Source: an uncultured Pseudanabaenaceae cyanobacterium (GTDB lineage: Bacteria > Cyanobacteriota > Cyanobacteriia > PCC-9006 > JAAUQQ01). Taken from it: a stretch of DNA of 46,057 nucleotides. Both the position numbers and the translations under genes were made by a program. Positions 1-7,890 of this stretch are shown one piece after another. The DNA lies in the NCBI GenBank assembly GCA_937949725.1, contig CALECT010000029.1, forward strand, positions 1 to 46,057, written 5' to 3'. The number at the start of each line of letters is the position of its first letter. Within the stretch, counting starts at the first letter, position 1. The notes beneath the pieces were generated by a model. The model was not told the origin of the DNA. It made no database searches and was given only the letters and a program-made list of their open reading frames with translations.

Positions 1-815
1 GCTTCTCCCACCACCGCAATAAAATCGCCCACATCACTCAGCCGCTGTCCCTTCACTAGCTGGTCCAGAAACTCAGGATATTGCTGACAACCCGGCTCTC
101 CACAAGTCGCCCCCAGCATATCCAGCACCACCGCACTGTGAATCGTCTCCAAATTCCCTGGCTCTGCCGTAAAAGCCAAACTTCCCAACAAGCCCTGCTC
201 TTCTTGATCGAAGAACACCAGCATTAGATCTCGCTGACTTTGATCGGGCCGACTCTCAGCCTTCGCCCAATTGCCCGCTCTGGCTTGCTCGTCATACAGC
301 GCCGCCAACTCCAACAGCGTCGCCACTCCTGTGGCGTTGTCATCCGCCCCTGGCGAGCCCTGCACCGTGTCGTAATGGGCTCCCACAAGAATCTGCTGCT
401 GAGGTGTCTCTATTCCACCTGGCTCAAGAGGGTAAGTCGCTACCAGATTGATTCCTTGGTCAAAGGCCTGTTCTTGAACCTCCCAGCCCAAAGCAACCAG
501 AGATTCTGTAACCTGCTGCCTTGTCGCAGAGCGCTCCGTTGCCCAATAGCGCTGACCTACTAGGGATTCGACGTGAGTCCAGAGGCGATCGCCCTCGACC
601 AACGGAGGCTCCCAGACTGAAACTAGTTCCTCCGCATCAGCAACTTCTAGCTCCAAGGGATCTGCTGTAGCTTCTCCGGTTAACTCATTACTTTGTACAG
701 TCTGAGCAGCCCTACCATCCCCAGATGTAATGGCCTGGCATCCCCCTAATCCAAAGCTGAAGAGAGCGGTTAATAGACAGCCATAGCGACCGATTCTGAG
801 AAGCGATCGCTTCAT
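1..815 (-). CDS. M28-family zinc aminopeptidase lipoprotein, 3' end cut by window edge
   Basis: Reverse-strand frame open from ATG at 815 to the window edge, so the C-terminus is missing. The N-terminus is a lipoprotein signal: basic start (MKRSLLR), hydrophobic stretch and lipobox L-G-G-C with Cys26, so export and membrane anchoring are expected. M28 metal-site motifs follow: GAHYDTV (His147), PGADDNATG (Asp159) and a DQEEQG segment with the Glu pair that supplies the catalytic base and a zinc ligand. M28 enzymes are co-catalytic two-zinc exopeptidases that trim N-terminal residues from peptides. An acidic linker follows the lipid anchor. It is divergent from ycf3 with a gap of about 190 bp. 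The family assignment is firm; substrate and exact localisation are inferred. Confidence 0.88.
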   Translation of the reverse strand, partial: MKRSLLRIGRYGCLLTALFSFGLGGCQAITSGDGRAAQTVQSNELTGEATADPLELEVADAEELVSVWEPPLVEGDRLWTHVESLVGQRYWATERSATRQQVTESLVALGWEVQEQAFDQGINLVATYPLEPGGIETPQQQILVGAHYDTVQGSPGADDNATGVATLLELAALYDEQARAGNWAKAESRPDQSQRDLMLVFFDQEEQGLLGSLAFTAEPGNLETIHSAVVLDMLGATCGEPGCQQYPEFLDQLVKGQRLSDVGDFIAVVGE

Positions 816-1004
816 ATATCTCTTTTTTTGACAACGCTCCACCTCGCACAACCCCAAGCGATAGACTAAGAAACATTAAAGACTGCAAAGGCTAGAAACA
901 AGTGCCCCAAAGGACTTGATTAGCTGTTTTCCCGTAATTGCAATCCAGCGCTCCCCTGCGCCCTTTGAACCCTTAACAAATCCCTTTTACCCCACCGGCG
1001 AGCC

Positions 1005-1526
1005 ATGCCAAGATCCCAACGTAACGACAACTTCATCGACAAGTCCTTTACGGTCATGGCAGACCTCATCCTCAAGGCCATGCCGACTAACAAGCGGTCA
1101 AAAGAAGCCTTTGCCTACTACCGCGACGGCATGTCCGCCCAGGCTGACGGTGAATACGCCGAAGCCCTCGACAACTACGAAGAAGCCCTCAAGCTGGAAG
1201 AGGATCCCTACGATCGCAGCTATGTCCTCTACAACATTGGCCTCATCCACGCCAGTAACGGTGAGCATTCCAAGGCGATCCAGGTCTACAACGAAGCCGT
1301 AGACCTCAACCCCCGTATGCCCCAGGCTCTCAACAACCTGGCCGTCATCCACCATTACCAAGGGGAGCGCGCAAAGGAAGATGGCAAAGGCGAGGAAGCC
1401 GAAGCACTCTTCGACATTGCAGCAGACTACTGGCTCAGAGCCCTGCGCATCGCCCCCAATAATTACATCGAAGCCCAGAACTGGCTCAAAACCACGGGCC
1501 GTGCCAAGATCGATGCCTTCTTCTAG
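1005..1526 (+). CDS. ycf3: Photosystem I assembly protein Ycf3
   Basis: 173 residues, the usual length for Ycf3. It contains three tetratricopeptide repeats (roughly residues 35-70, 72-105 and 120-155), seen as [33 protein letters not shown] and [17 protein letters not shown]. The N-terminal [20 protein letters not shown] segment is highly characteristic of Ycf3 in cyanobacteria and plastids. Ycf3 is a thylakoid-associated chaperone needed to build the photosystem I reaction-centre complex. The ATG at 1005 is the natural start because it gives the family-typical N-terminus. It is followed 78 bp later by gatC on the same strand, so read-through transcription is possible. No unusual residues were noticed. 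Confidence 0.95.
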   Translation: MPRSQRNDNFIDKSFTVMADLILKAMPTNKRSKEAFAYYRDGMSAQADGEYAEALDNYEEALKLEEDPYDRSYVLYNIGLIHASNGEHSKAIQVYNEAVDLNPRMPQALNNLAVIHHYQGERAKEDGKGEEAEALFDIAADYWLRALRIAPNNYIEAQNWLKTTGRAKIDAFF

Positions 1527-1604
1527 GTTTTATTCTTCTCGGGCTTATTCTCTTAGAATGGGGAGAGGAGCTTAAATCCTCTCCCTTCTCTAGCTTTACT
1601 TCCC

Positions 1605-1895
1605 ATGATTGATCGCGAGCAAGTTCACCATGTTGCTAACCTCTCCCGTCTCGCCTTAACCGAGACTGAAGAGACCGAGCTAACCGGTCAACTCAACAGC
1701 ATCCTGGACTACTTTGAACAACTCAGCGAGCTGGACACCGAAGGAGTAGAACCTACGACCCGCGCGATCGACGTTAGCAACGTGGCTCGCAAGGACGAAC
1801 TCAAGCCTGCTCCCAATCGCGAAGAGATCCTCGACTGCGCTCCCGAGCGCGACGGAGACTTCGTTCGTGTCCCCCAAATAATGGGTGATAGCTAA
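1605..1895 (+). CDS. gatC: Asp-tRNA(Asn)/Glu-tRNA(Gln) amidotransferase subunit C
   Basis: 96 residues, normal for GatC. The start IDREQVHHVANLSRLALTETE and the segment LNSILDYFEQLSELDTEGVEPT are the classic GatC signature, followed by the tail with RKDELKP and a FVRVPQIM end. GatC is the small structural subunit of GatCAB. The complex converts misacylated Glu-tRNA(Gln), and in some species Asp-tRNA(Asn), to the correct amide form using glutamine-derived ammonia. gatA and gatB are not in the window, so the subunits are dispersed, as is common in cyanobacteria. ATG at 1605 gives the conserved N-terminus. Confidence 0.93.
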   Translation: MIDREQVHHVANLSRLALTETEETELTGQLNSILDYFEQLSELDTEGVEPTTRAIDVSNVARKDELKPAPNREEILDCAPERDGDFVRVPQIMGDS

Positions 1896-2050
1896 GCAAA
1901 CGGCATCGAAGCCCGTGCTTTACATGGGGCTACCCTAACCAACAGGGTGGCCCCATCTTTGATTAACGGCAACAGTTTTCACAGAATCACTGGATGCCCC
2001 ATTCCAAATTCAGCAATTCATCTAAGCCTCCCGAGGCCTAACAACATCCC

Positions 2051-2497
2051 ATGACCGATTGGCTGGAACATAGCGTCCAAGTGGAAGTACCCACTCCTGT
2101 GGATCAGGTTTGGGCCCTGTGGTCTGACCTGGAACAAATGCCCAAGTGGATGAAATGGATCAACGCCGTCTCCATTTCCCCAGAAGACCCCAACCTCTCG
2201 GTGTGGCAGCTCAAGGCAAGTGGCCTGGAATTTAGCTGGCGATCGCGCATCGTCAAGCTCGTCACAAACCAAATCATTCAATGGGAATCAGTGGATGGCT
2301 TACCCAACCGGGGAGCTATTCGCTTTTATGATCGCAAGTCAAGCAGCATCGTAAAGCTCACCATCGCCTATGGCGTCCCAGACTTCATCGCCCCCCTATT
2401 GGGCAACTTACCCATTGGAACAATTGTCGAATCCAATCTTCAAGCGGATTTAGATCGCTTTCGCGAGTACGCCATTCAGCAAGAAGCAACCTCATAG
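2051..2497 (+). CDS. SRPBCC (cyclase/dehydrase, START-like) family protein
   Basis: 148 residues. It begins with a beta-strand block (EHSVQVEVPTPVDQVWALW) followed by the aromatic-rich helix LEQMPKWMKWINAV. This is the opening of polyketide-cyclase/dehydrase-type START folds, which bind hydrophobic ligands in a deep cavity. The middle alternates predicted strands (VWQLKASGLEFSWRSR, IIQWESVDGLPNRGAIRF) and the C-terminus has the long helix DLDRFREYAI typical of the fold. Close relatives are widespread in cyanobacteria without a proven role; some coenzyme-Q-binding proteins share the fold. It stands alone between gatC and sigF. Family confident, ligand unknown. Confidence 0.75.
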   Translation: MTDWLEHSVQVEVPTPVDQVWALWSDLEQMPKWMKWINAVSISPEDPNLSVWQLKASGLEFSWRSRIVKLVTNQIIQWESVDGLPNRGAIRFYDRKSSSIVKLTIAYGVPDFIAPLLGNLPIGTIVESNLQADLDRFREYAIQQEATS

Positions 2498-3009
2498 ACA
2501 GCCTTTTGATTGCAATAGCTCTTGTAGAGCCGGGCCACTGCCTGCATAAGAGCGATCTCATTGCCAAAGAATCATCTCAGCTCAGACTTTACCTCTTCCG
2601 AATAGCGGTGACCCGAGACGAACAAACCTCAAACAAGTTCCAAAACTTCAGATATTTATATCCATTCTTAGAGCATTCATAAATGTCTCATGAAGGAAAT
2701 ATCGATTTGTTCTAAACAGTTGATAATGTTCACGGGATGTTTGTTTGTCAGTTTGCTTCAATCTTCCGGGAAACGAAGTTTTACAGCGAACACGCGCAAG
2801 TATTCATGACCAGTCAGGTGGCAGTTCGGTATAAACCAGGTTGTTTCATCCCCTTCTAGCCACGATATTGAGAACTACGCCAGCCCCCTGCAATTCCCTA
2901 CACCGACCGTCCTAGCAAACTTGCTTGCAATTTGCTACCGCGGCTGTTCCATATCGTTTGGACTTGGGAAACGGTTCGTTTTTGACGTAGCGAAAGGTTT
3001 AGACTCGGC
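2498..3009. other. 512-bp gap: likely sigF promoter and leader region
   Basis: No convincing gene. The stretch is more AT-rich in its middle (about 2640-2740) than the flanking genes. A short open frame running into sigF from 2921 is in a different frame and has no family features, so it was not called. The length suggests a long sigF leader or several promoters, but I cannot point to a clear -35/-10 pair. Confidence 0.4.
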
Positions 3010-3825
3010 ATGCAAACGACTCGCAGCAGCGATCAACTTAAGCAGCAAAGCCTGGAACTTCTTCAGCGCTACCGTGACTCCCCATCTGCGGTGTTGCGTA
3101 ATCGGTTAGTGGAGTTGAATTTCGGCCTTGTGCGCCGTGAAGCAATCCACTGGGTACAGCAATGTACTGAAAACTATGACGACCTTGTCCAAGTCGGAAG
3201 CTTGGGTCTCATTCGCGCCGTAGAGCGCTTCGATGTCCAACGAGGCCGCGCCTTTAGTTCCTTCGCCATTCCCTACATTCGTGGCGAGATTCAGCATTAT
3301 TTACGCGATCGCGGCACCACCATTCGCATTCCTCGCCGCTGGCAAGAGCTGCGCCAAAAGGCCACTGGCTTCGTTCGCAAAGTCCATAGTCTGGAGCATC
3401 GCCTCCCAGCTGATTCAGAAATTGCAGAATACCTAGAGATAGACCTGCGTGAATGGCAAGAAGTGAAGCTGGCCCACAGCAACCGCTCTCCGCTCAGCCT
3501 TGATGCTCCCATGCAGGATGCCGATGACAGTTCTACCTCCATGGGCCAGCTCTTAGCAGATCCTCGCTACAAGAGTTTCAAACTGGCCCAGGAAGACCAG
3601 ATTCGTCTCCAGCAGGCCCTCTCAACCGTAGAGAACCGCACTCGCGAAATTCTGGAATTTGTCTTCCTTCATGACCTCACCCAACGCGAAACCGCTGAGC
3701 GCATGGGAATCAGCACTGTCACAGTTTCTCGTCGTGTCAAGAAAGGTCTAGGTCTACTTAAGGTCGCTCTCACTCAGGACGAGCGCCAAGCAGCCGGAGA
3801 ATCAGAAGTAGCAGAACAACTCTAA
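3010..3825 (+). CDS. sigF: RNA polymerase sigma factor, group 3 (SigF type)
   Basis: 271 residues, a short sigma factor lacking region 1. Region 2 is visible from about residue 25: NRLVELNFGLVRREA, then YDDLVQVGSLGLIRAVERFD (core binding and -10 recognition) and AFSSFAIPYIRGEIQHYLRD. Region 3 follows with IRIPRRWQELR. Region 4 ends the protein with the helix-turn-helix LTQRETAERMGISTVTVSRR. The layout and wording match cyanobacterial SigF, the alternative sigma used for surface-structure (pilus, motility) and stress promoters in model strains. It is transcribed toward sds, with a 21-bp-arm perfect palindrome between them. The ATG at 3010 gives the expected N-terminal helix SSDQLKQQSLELLQRY. 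Regulon in this organism is inferred. Confidence 0.9.
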   Translation: MQTTRSSDQLKQQSLELLQRYRDSPSAVLRNRLVELNFGLVRREAIHWVQQCTENYDDLVQVGSLGLIRAVERFDVQRGRAFSSFAIPYIRGEIQHYLRDRGTTIRIPRRWQELRQKATGFVRKVHSLEHRLPADSEIAEYLEIDLREWQEVKLAHSNRSPLSLDAPMQDADDSSTSMGQLLADPRYKSFKLAQEDQIRLQQALSTVENRTREILEFVFLHDLTQRETAERMGISTVTVSRRVKKGLGLLKVALTQDERQAAGESEVAEQL

Positions 3826-3850
3826 AGCTCCTATCGAGTAACTGGCCCTT

Positions 3851-3898
3851 AAAAGAAAACCCCAAACCCTGCTCATACAGGGTTTGGGGTTTTCTTTT
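3851..3898. terminator. Bidirectional intrinsic terminator between sigF and sds
   Basis: Perfect inverted repeat with 21-bp arms (3851-3871 and 3878-3898) and a 6-nt loop. Each arm carries an A/T-rich outer end, so a U-tract forms in transcripts from either strand. It sits in the convergent gap after sigF (ends 3825) and before the sds stop (3962). Confidence 0.85.
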
Positions 3899-3961
3899 GG
3901 ATAAAGCGACCATGGGAAATACAAGACAGACTCCCCTAGCAAAGCACTAAACATGCTTCCT

Positions 3962-4933
3962 TTAATAAATCCGACTCACCACATAATCAGCGAGATCTAT
4001 AAGAGATTGCCGCGAAGGCGAAGAAGGTAAGCTCTGCAAGGATTCCACCGCTAGCTTGGCATGGTGAGAAGCCAACGCGCGAGTACGCTCAATACCCTGG
4101 CTATTGCGAACCAGCACCAAGGCTTTTTCCCAATCCCCTTCCGTGGAAAATTCACGGTCAATAAACTGCTTCAGCGTTGGCTCCTCTTCCATAGCATAGA
4201 GAACAGGAGCAGTTAAATTGCCACTTCGCATATCAGAAGCCGCAGGTTTACCCAAGACATCCTCTGAACCAGTGAAGTCCAAAATATCGTCAACGATCTG
4301 AAAAGCAAGACCGAGGTGACGACCGTACTGGTAAAGATCTTCCTGAACCTCAGCAGACATATCACTCAGAACGCCCGCAGCTTTGGCGCTATTAGCAATC
4401 AAAGACGCAGTTTTAAAGTAGCTTTTCTCCAAATAAGCTTCCATGGAGAGGTCAGCACCAAAGCAATTCAGTCCTTGAATAATCTCCCCCTCAGCCAAGT
4501 CCATAATGACCTGGGAGAGCAGTTTCACGACCTGAAGATTATCGAGGTTCGCCAGATACCAAGAAGACTGAGCAAAGAGGAAGTCACCTGCTAAAACTGC
4601 AACTCGATTGTCAAAGTTGCTATTTACAGTAGGAACCCCTCGCCTAAGAGAAGACTCATCAACAACATCATCATGAACCAGGCTAGCCGTATGAATCATT
4701 TCAGTGATTTCGGCTAAGCGGCGATGGCGAGCCGTTACATCCTCGCCATCCATCGTGGCTCGGGAAATGAGAAAGACGACAGCTGGCCTTAGCCGCTTCC
4801 CCCCTGCGCCAAACAGATGCTCTGCCGCCGCATGCAAAATCGGATGGCGTGCCCCAATGAGTTCCTTCAAGTTCTTTGAAAGTAACTCTAGGTCTGCCTC
4901 GACCGAAGCAAAAAGGGAGGTGGTTGAGGTCAT
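3962..4933 (-). CDS. sds: All-trans polyprenyl (solanesyl) diphosphate synthase
   Basis: 323 residues, normal for long-chain trans-prenyltransferases. It carries GGKRLRP (residues 44-50), the first aspartate-rich motif DDVVD (88-92) with the downstream RRG, and the second motif DDILD (215-219) preceded by FQIV. These bind the Mg-diphosphate of the allylic substrate and drive chain elongation with isopentenyl diphosphate. In cyanobacteria this enzyme supplies the solanesyl tail of plastoquinone. It lies downstream of murI on the same strand, 473 bp away. The residues before the first motif (SLVH) are small, consistent with a long product, but exact chain length is inferred from the family rather than seen. 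Confidence 0.9.
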   Translation of the reverse strand: MTSTTSLFASVEADLELLSKNLKELIGARHPILHAAAEHLFGAGGKRLRPAVVFLISRATMDGEDVTARHRRLAEITEMIHTASLVHDDVVDESSLRRGVPTVNSNFDNRVAVLAGDFLFAQSSWYLANLDNLQVVKLLSQVIMDLAEGEIIQGLNCFGADLSMEAYLEKSYFKTASLIANSAKAAGVLSDMSAEVQEDLYQYGRHLGLAFQIVDDILDFTGSEDVLGKPAASDMRSGNLTAPVLYAMEEEPTLKQFIDREFSTEGDWEKALVLVRNSQGIERTRALASHHAKLAVESLQSLPSSPSRQSLIDLADYVVSRIY

Positions 4934-5406
4934 GGATAAGCCTACTCGGGCGTTACGAAATTTTACAGTTTCTTACTATTAATTCTAAGGCACACCTCCG
5001 CTTCTCGCACTGAAGCCACTCGAATTCAATCAATCCATGGATTGCTATGGAGCCTAATGTCAGGGAAAAAGCCTTGACCCAAAGCCTCTATCGCATTGCA
5101 GGGCAAAGGTTTTAGGCCAAAAATCAATTCCATGATCAAAACTCAGATCTAGGAGCAAAAATCTGGCTGCATGAAGACAGAATCAGAAAGCTTAGTATCT
5201 CAGTCCTCATAAAAGCACTTAACAATTTCAGAGGACACCATGAGTGATTACTCATTTCAGGTGCATAGACAAAGTCTTTCAGCCTTCCTAAGGCTTAGCT
5301 CTATTTTCATCACAGCAACCAATAAAAGCGAATAGAGACAGGCAACAATATCAGCGCGATGAACAACGATCGCCCCAAAGATACCTTTTAATCAATGACA
5401 GGTTAC
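4934..5406. other. 473-bp gap between murI and sds
   Basis: No convincing gene apart from one doubtful 31-codon frame on the plus strand (listed separately). It probably holds the sds promoter and leader on the minus strand and the 3' end of the murI transcript. I saw no clear terminator hairpin. Confidence 0.35.
5240..5335 (+). CDS. Doubtful 31-residue open frame with a Shine-Dalgarno
   Basis: ATG at 5240 is preceded by AGAGGA (5230-5235) with a 4-nt spacer, and the frame ends at TAG 5333-5335. The peptide (MSDYSFQVHRQSLSAF...) has no recognised motif; the second half is mildly hydrophobic. It lies antisense to the direction of the neighbouring murI and sds transcripts. The only positive evidence is the ribosome-binding site, so this is a candidate rather than a gene call. 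Confidence 0.15.
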   Translation: MSDYSFQVHRQSLSAFLRLSSIFITATNKSE

Positions 5407-6327
5407 CTAGCTCAGTGAAGCCTCATTGGGAGCCGCGATGGGAATAGCAAGGGTCGGCAGAGTCACCTGGTTGACTTCGGGTCGATAGCCCAGCATTTGG
5501 GTCGCTGTATCGGCAAAAGGCCCAGGCTCACCACTCACACCAAACAACGTGGGGCGAGGCTGAGACAGGCTTCGCAAACCCATGGCATCAAGCTCTTTAG
5601 CCGCCGCCGCCACCACATTGGCTGCTGGGTCTACCAGAGTCACAGAATCAGGTAAGACCTTTCTTAGGACAGGCTCCAGGTAAGGATAATGAGTGCAGCC
5701 ATAAACCAGCGTATCAATGTGATTATCCAATAGGGGATTCACATAGTCTCGGACCACTTGCTCAGTTTCAGGCTCATGAATGCGGTTGCTCTCAATCAAA
5801 GGCACAAATTTAGGACATCCCACCTGCCACACCTTTGCCTGGGGATTCACTTCATTCACCGCTTGGGCATAGGCCTGACTCTTTGCTGTGGCTTCCGTAG
5901 AGATCACTCCAATACGGCTACCAATTCTTACTGCAGCACGAGCACCAGGCAAGATCAGCCCTAACACAGGAAATTCATATTGATCACGAACCGCATCTAA
6001 AGCTAGGGCAGAACTGGTATTACAGGCCATAATCACCATTTTGGTGCCCTGTTGACGCATCCATTCCAAGATTTCATGGGCATAGTCGATGATCTCTTCA
6101 GCAGAACGCTTACCGTAGGGCAAACGAGCAGTATCTCCGAAGTACACGACCGACTCATTTGGCATCTGCTCATACAGCTCTCTCAGAACCGTAACTCCCC
6201 CAACGCCACTATCAAAAAGACCAATCGGTGCAGATTCAGGCGAATCTGTCGGAACCACCTCCTGATCAGGTGAGAGAAGCCGCCCATCACCTAAAATTGG
6301 CGACGAAGCCTTCATAAACCGCTGCAT
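5407..6327 (-). CDS. murI: Glutamate racemase
   Basis: 306 residues, longer than usual because of an N-terminal extension of about 35 residues before the first family motif PIGLFDSGVGGVTVL. Catalytic features are present: the first cysteine in VIMACNTSSA, the second in LVYGCTHYPYL, and PYGKRS for substrate binding. MurI interconverts L- and D-glutamate, supplying D-Glu for peptidoglycan. The ATG at 6327 is supported by GAGGAG nine bases upstream; the Met codon at residue 5 (6315) is a weaker alternative. It is upstream of sds on the same strand. The N-terminal extension has no recognised motif. Confidence 0.93.
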   Translation of the reverse strand: MQRFMKASSPILGDGRLLSPDQEVVPTDSPESAPIGLFDSGVGGVTVLRELYEQMPNESVVYFGDTARLPYGKRSAEEIIDYAHEILEWMRQQGTKMVIMACNTSSALALDAVRDQYEFPVLGLILPGARAAVRIGSRIGVISTEATAKSQAYAQAVNEVNPQAKVWQVGCPKFVPLIESNRIHEPETEQVVRDYVNPLLDNHIDTLVYGCTHYPYLEPVLRKVLPDSVTLVDPAANVVAAAAKELDAMGLRSLSQPRPTLFGVSGEPGPFADTATQMLGYRPEVNQVTLPTLAIPIAAPNEASLS

Positions 6328-6467
6328 TTACTTGAACTCCTCACTGAAATCTAGTAGCAATTCGCAGTAGCAACGTGATTTCACGGCTTTAGCCAATAGC
6401 CCAGTACTCACACACTTTTCCTTTGAGTCAGCAATGCAGCGAGAGCACAAGCATCTACGGGGAGACT

Positions 6468-6734
6468 ATGGCTTCCACAATATCCAGAGATGCGTACACG
6501 CTTTATGCCGCAGAGACTACAAATAAATTTATTCGTATCCTAAAGACACAAACAATATTGTCAAGAGCTTATCATGCGCTTCCTAAGGAGCCTCATAGCT
6601 CCCTAGGACTTTTAGACTTTCTAAAAAGGGTCAGGTTCAATAGGCTAGCGAAAGCTTCCCTGGAGGCCATCTCAAGCGCAATAGAGCAGTCAGAAGCTTT
6701 GAGACAAATGCAATGCTGCCATCCTAATCTGTAG
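6468..6734 (+). CDS. Hypothetical small protein, 88 residues, uncertain
   Basis: An open frame between murI and psbQ. A longer form could begin at 6423, but the ATG at 6468 follows GGGGAG (6459-6464) with a short 3-nt spacer. The product begins MASTISRDAYTLYAAETTNK, is rich in helix-forming residues (FLKRVRFNRLAKASLEAISSA) and has a Cys-Cys near the end. No family recognised. Composition is more AT-rich than flanking genes, which could mean transferred or non-coding DNA. It is divergent from murI and converges on psbQ. Confidence 0.3.
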   Translation: MASTISRDAYTLYAAETTNKFIRILKTQTILSRAYHALPKEPHSSLGLLDFLKRVRFNRLAKASLEAISSAIEQSEALRQMQCCHPNL

Positions 6735-6878
6735 CAATCTAAAAGTTCAATTGCACCTCAAAACAGCCAAATAATAAGAAAACCGGCATTCCGAAGAACA
6801 CCGGTAGAAGCATTTAACTCACTGTCACTCAAACGAACAACAGTTCACGATGACAGCGATTCAGCATCACTGTCGTCT

Positions 6879-7403
6879 TTACTCCCCTTGCTCTTCTAAC
6901 TCTTCAGCAGCAGCAGGCTCAGGCTCAAAGTTAGGCACAAGGCTCAAGAAACCTTCAAAGCTATCTTCCAGCTTGACAAAATCCTTATTGGTCTGAGTAG
7001 CACTCTTATCCTTTGAGGCTGCATCAATACGCTCAACCAAAGACATCAACTGTTTGGCCTGTTTGCGAGCTTCTTTTTGCTCTTTAGCAGGCAGATTGCG
7101 GTTGATCGTGGCAGCTTCACGACGTAGATCCCCTAGAGGGCCATGGATGAAGTTGCCAATATAAGTCCAATCATTGGCATCGATGTAGTCACCAAGTTCA
7201 CCCAAACGCTCTTGGGCAGCTGTAATCTGGTTGCGAGCTTTACGGATTTGAGCAATCTGGCTATCGCTGAAGTCAGCTGCAGAGCTTGTTCTGGCAGCCA
7301 TCGCAGCATTTCCCCAGCTCAACCAAGCCACAGACAGGGCTAATAGGCCACCTAGGAAACGGCGTCCCAGGCTTGAAAAACGATTCGAAAAAAGTCGCAT
7401 CAT
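6879..7403 (-). CDS. psbQ: Photosystem II extrinsic protein PsbQ (CyanoQ)
   Basis: 174 residues. A twin basic start and hydrophobic segment (LGGLLALSVAWLSWGNA) end in an A-M-A signal-peptidase-I-like site near residue 36. The mature part is a four-helix bundle carrying the CyanoQ hallmark YIGNFIHGPLGDLRR (about residues 80-94), followed by ERIDAASKDKS and a DSFEGFLSLVP helix. CyanoQ binds the lumenal face of photosystem II and stabilises the oxygen-evolving complex. Most studied CyanoQ proteins are lipoproteins with a lipobox cysteine; here there is no cysteine at the cleavage region, so it is probably soluble in the lumen. The C-terminal tail is acidic (EPAAAEELEEQGE). Confidence 0.85.
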   Translation of the reverse strand: MMRLFSNRFSSLGRRFLGGLLALSVAWLSWGNAAMAARTSSAADFSDSQIAQIRKARNQITAAQERLGELGDYIDANDWTYIGNFIHGPLGDLRREAATINRNLPAKEQKEARKQAKQLMSLVERIDAASKDKSATQTNKDFVKLEDSFEGFLSLVPNFEPEPAAAEELEEQGE

Positions 7404-7890
7404 GGGGATTCTATAGCTGTCTGGAAGAAATTTAGAGCAATTTTAAGAAAAGCGATGCCAGGAAACGATGGCTAATGACGAACAGAACGTTAATTAGACG
7501 CGAGCGCATCCTTAATACTGTTATCACTCCTGATTCCTAAGCATAGATTTCTTAGTGCAATATAAATTCAAGTTTAATATCCCAACCCACAGAAACCCAA
7601 GGTAATCTCAGAGGGATCTCAGCTTAGTGACATGGCTCTCCTAGATCAAGGATGCAAAGGCTAAGCAGATTAACGGATCTTCAAGGGTTTAAGCCTTTTG
7701 ATCGAGCTTTAAATGTTCGTAGCAAATATCTGCGTAGTCATATCGAGAGGACCAGTGACGTTGAACTAGGTTTTGCTGAACCATGGCTCATCTATTAGGG
7801 AAGGCTCAGTTTGCGATATGGCCCGCAAGACCTAGCACTAGGCAGTGAGGTTCGCTCCTCAGCGGAACACAAAGAGGCAAAGGCAGCTAT
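7404..7890. other. 487-bp gap upstream of psbQ
   Basis: Expected to hold the psbQ promoter and leader (minus strand) and the 3' end of the metallo-hydrolase transcript. No gene, clear hairpin or repeat was seen; only very short open frames occur. Confidence 0.35.

Noticed and set aside
916..1302. Plus-strand open frame overlapping ycf3
   Set aside because: Different frame from ycf3 with Pro/Ser/Thr-rich shadow-type translation and no family features.
2921..3109. Short frame running into sigF
   Set aside because: Overlaps the sigF start in another frame, no motif and no ribosome-binding site.
6340..6360. ACTCCTCAC resembling the core of the Yfr1 small RNA
   Set aside because: It is the complement of the murI ribosome-binding site and has no flanking hairpins typical of Yfr1.
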